NCBI GenBank assembly: GCA_002771395.1
Contig: PCSS01000025.1
Coordinates: 1 to 5,563 of the forward strand
From: Bacteroidetes bacterium CG23_combo_of_CG06-09_8_20_14_all_32_9
Lineage (GTDB): Bacteria > Bacteroidota > Bacteroidia > Bacteroidales > GWA2-32-17
Reading direction: 5' to 3'
DNA: 5,563 nucleotides
Below the pieces are notes generated by a model. It was not told the DNA's origin, searched no databases, and saw nothing but the letters and a program-made list of their open reading frames with translations. This document shows, one piece after another, positions 4,496 through 5,563 of this stretch (its first letter is position 1; each line of letters opens with the position of its first letter). The translations under genes and the position numbers were made by a program.

Positions 4496-4767
4496 CACTT
4501 GATTATAAAACATTTAAAAAGAGCGTTGACAGCAAAACCGGCAATATTCTGTTTTATAGAGACGATATAAAAGGACTGCCCGATAAGGTCTATCAGGGCG
4601 ATGGATTTACAGTGGAAATAAAAAACAACCAGGTTTATCTGATTGACATTTTTAATGCTGAAAAAATACTGAATAACCTGCTGAAAAGCGTTAAAACAGA
4701 AGTGGCAAAAAATATAATTTGCGAACCGGAAACGAAGTACAGGAAAACAGAGAAAAAGGGGAAATGA
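4486..4767 (+). CDS. Small protein overlapping the DUF4258-like gene, possibly DUF2283-like (antitoxin-like)
   Basis: This 93-residue protein has a central stretch NILFYRDDIKGL (20-31), then DGFTVEIKNNQVYLIDIFNA (39-58) and EKIL. The latter resembles the strand-turn-strand and closing I-x-I-x-x-A-x-x-x-L pattern of DUF2283 proteins, but similarity is weak. The C-terminal tail (75-93) is rich in lysine and looks disordered. Its ATG lies in the last codons of the preceding gene, a 10-bp overlap, so translation is probably coupled. DUF4258 and DUF2283 genes often lie side by side in bacteria, which supports reading the pair as a unit. The name is tentative. Confidence 0.5.
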   Translation: MDLTLDYKTFKKSVDSKTGNILFYRDDIKGLPDKVYQGDGFTVEIKNNQVYLIDIFNAEKILNNLLKSVKTEVAKNIICEPETKYRKTEKKGK

Positions 4768-5148
4768 CTGAGGGAGACAAGGCGAACTGGCGATATAGCT
4801 CGTAGATCTTGCATTATGGTAAAAAGTCAGCATCCCCCAATTATCTGCGGGTAGCGGAGAAACGGGATGAACTGCCAGCAGGGTGCAGAGGGTAAGCGGT
4901 TCGTAGTTCGTAAGCGTTGCATTGAGTTTGTCGAAATGTTCGTAATATTTGTTCGTACTTCGGTGGGGTATGTGAGAATATTGAATAATGTTTGACTAAC
5001 GGAAAAATATTGTTGATAAACTATTAATATTTAATAACATAAATTCCCGGTTTACCGTAACATTTATTGAAAATAAAAGTATAAAGGGGTAAAGAGAGCA
5101 GATTTTCCTGAAAATTATGAAGAAAAATATACCGGTAACTTTTAAAAA
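4768..5148. other. Gene-free spacer with locally raised GC content
   Basis: No convincing gene is seen in these 381 bases. The first half (4768-4970) is clearly richer in G and C than its surroundings and holds the GTTCGTA heptamers. The second half returns to AT-rich sequence leading to the broken DUF5618 gene. I see no TAnnTTTG element before 5149, no tRNA fold and no rRNA segment. A structured RNA or dispersed-repeat remnant in the first half cannot be excluded. Confidence 0.5.
4899..4957 (+). repeat. Four GTTCGTA heptamers in 59 bases
   Basis: GTTCGTA occurs at 4899-4905, 4906-4912 (head to tail), 4938-4944 and 4951-4957. Between the pairs is TTGAGTTTGTCGAAATG (4922-4938), which resembles the TGAGCTTGTCGAAG-type dispersed intergenic repeats seen in many bacterial genomes. 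The cluster looks like part of such a repeat element rather than coding DNA. Confidence 0.5.
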
Positions 5149-5532
5149 ATGAAAACAAAGGAACAACATATTACTGGCGCCCGCAGATATCTGAAAAATG
5201 CCCGCGATATTCTCAAAAACAAAGCAGGTAACGGAGTGCCAGGTTATTATGCAGATGCAAAATATGTGAAGATGGCTTGTTATACTGCGTGGAGCTGAGT
5301 ATTAGTTGCGATGGACGCTAAAGTTCCGGAACCTCCGAAAGGTACAAGGAAATCAGTGGAAACATACAAAAAATACCTTGCGGTGCGAAACCGGAAAATA
5401 TTTAACGATTTTGTTGCGGCTTATCAGCATCTACATCTTTGGGGAGGTTACGATGGCAATTTATACAAAAAAACAACGCAAGCAGAACTCGAACTGGCTG
5501 AAAATATTATTGACTGGTGTAATAAAAATTAA
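5149..5532 (+). pseudogene. DUF5618 family protein interrupted by one in-frame TGA
   Basis: Read from ATG 5149, the frame gives EQHITGARRYLKNARDILKN (5-24), then YYADAKYVKMACYTAWS (33-49). TGA at 5296-5298 is codon 50. The same frame continues VLVAMDAKVPEPPKGTRKSV and reaches the closing block AAYQHLHLWGGYDGN and ELAENIIDWC before TAA at 5530-5532. The total of 127 codons is the normal family length, and both parts align with the intact paralogue at 3166-3633, so one gene is interrupted once. The family commonly has glycine after TAWS, so GGA to TGA is the simplest change. Internal starts such as ATG 5311 could give a 73-residue C-terminal piece, but no start signal supports this. Decay must be recent, or this is a sequencing error. 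Confidence 0.8.
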
Positions 5533-5543
5533 AAAATAAACAA

Positions 5544-5563
5544 ATGAAAAAACTTTACAAATT
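5544..5563 (+). CDS. Start of a further gene, cut by the right edge
   Basis: An ATG 11 bp after the DUF5618 pseudogene stop begins MKKLYK and runs off the window. The A-rich lead (AAATAAACAA before ATG) is typical of translation starts in this phylum. Six codons are too few for any identification. Confidence 0.35.

Noticed and set aside
4492..4833. Minus-strand 113-codon Phe/Cys-rich ORF
   Set aside because: It is the complement of the overlapping small gene and the adjacent spacer, with no recognisable domain.
4867..4995. Plus-strand 42-codon ORF from ATG 4867
   Set aside because: Its sequence is largely a by-product of the GTTCGTA repeats (repeated Phe-Val residues). It has no family resemblance and no upstream signals.
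2265..5298. Reassigned stop codons (for example TGA read as glycine or tryptophan, or selenocysteine at 5296)
   Set aside because: TAA, TAG and TGA all interrupt frames here, while TGA also ends intact genes at 3633 and 4767. One recoding cannot explain all cases. Ordinary gene decay is simpler.
5306..5539. 77-codon ORF in another frame over the DUF5618 pseudogene
   Set aside because: The DUF5618 frame carries the family blocks. This one is a shadow.

Overview
The window looks like chromosomal DNA of a member of the Bacteroidota. The sequence is AT-rich. Strong Shine-Dalgarno sites are mostly missing, although 4089-4093 is a partial exception. Two perfect copies of the Bacteroidota -7 promoter element TAnnTTTG are present (2159-2166 and 2693-2700). 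The SRPBCC / pyrE / NUDIX cluster and the DUF5618 family are also, as far as I recall, typical of this phylum. I cannot name a species.

Bases 1-1954 are a compact housekeeping block. A short C-terminal coding fragment runs off the left edge. Two genes follow on the minus strand: pyrE (orotate phosphoribosyltransferase) and, downstream of it, a small SRPBCC-fold protein. A NUDIX hydrolase is divergent from pyrE. The likely start codons of pyrE and the NUDIX gene are only 3 bp apart, so each promoter must lie inside the other gene or be shared.

Bases 1955-3165 hold no long intact gene. They contain an 11-bp perfect inverted repeat enclosing 11-bp tandem units, a good promoter, and the decayed start of a Uma2-family (DUF820) endonuclease gene with two nonsense codons. 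A DUF1640-like coiled-coil gene broken by one TAG follows. Two copies of a short degenerate repeat that once encoded a small Lys-Asn-Glu-Thr-containing peptide flank it.

Bases 3166-4767 hold the intact accessory genes, all on the plus strand: a DUF5618 protein, a 19-codon ORF joined to both neighbours by ATGA overlaps (the third repeat copy), a single-domain retropepsin-like aspartic protease, a small signal-peptide-like ORF, and an overlapping pair resembling DUF4258 and DUF2283 proteins, possibly toxin-antitoxin-like. Bases 4768-5148 are a gene-free, locally GC-richer spacer with four GTTCGTA heptamers. A second DUF5618 gene, interrupted by one in-frame TGA, follows, and the first codons of another gene lie at the right edge.

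Overall this is a conserved nucleotide-metabolism cluster next to an eroding array of small accessory genes separated by a recurring short repeat. Nothing here proves a new system. The best candidates are the repeat-spaced array, the ATGA-linked DUF5618 / micro-ORF / protease unit, and the overlapping small pair at 4244-4767.
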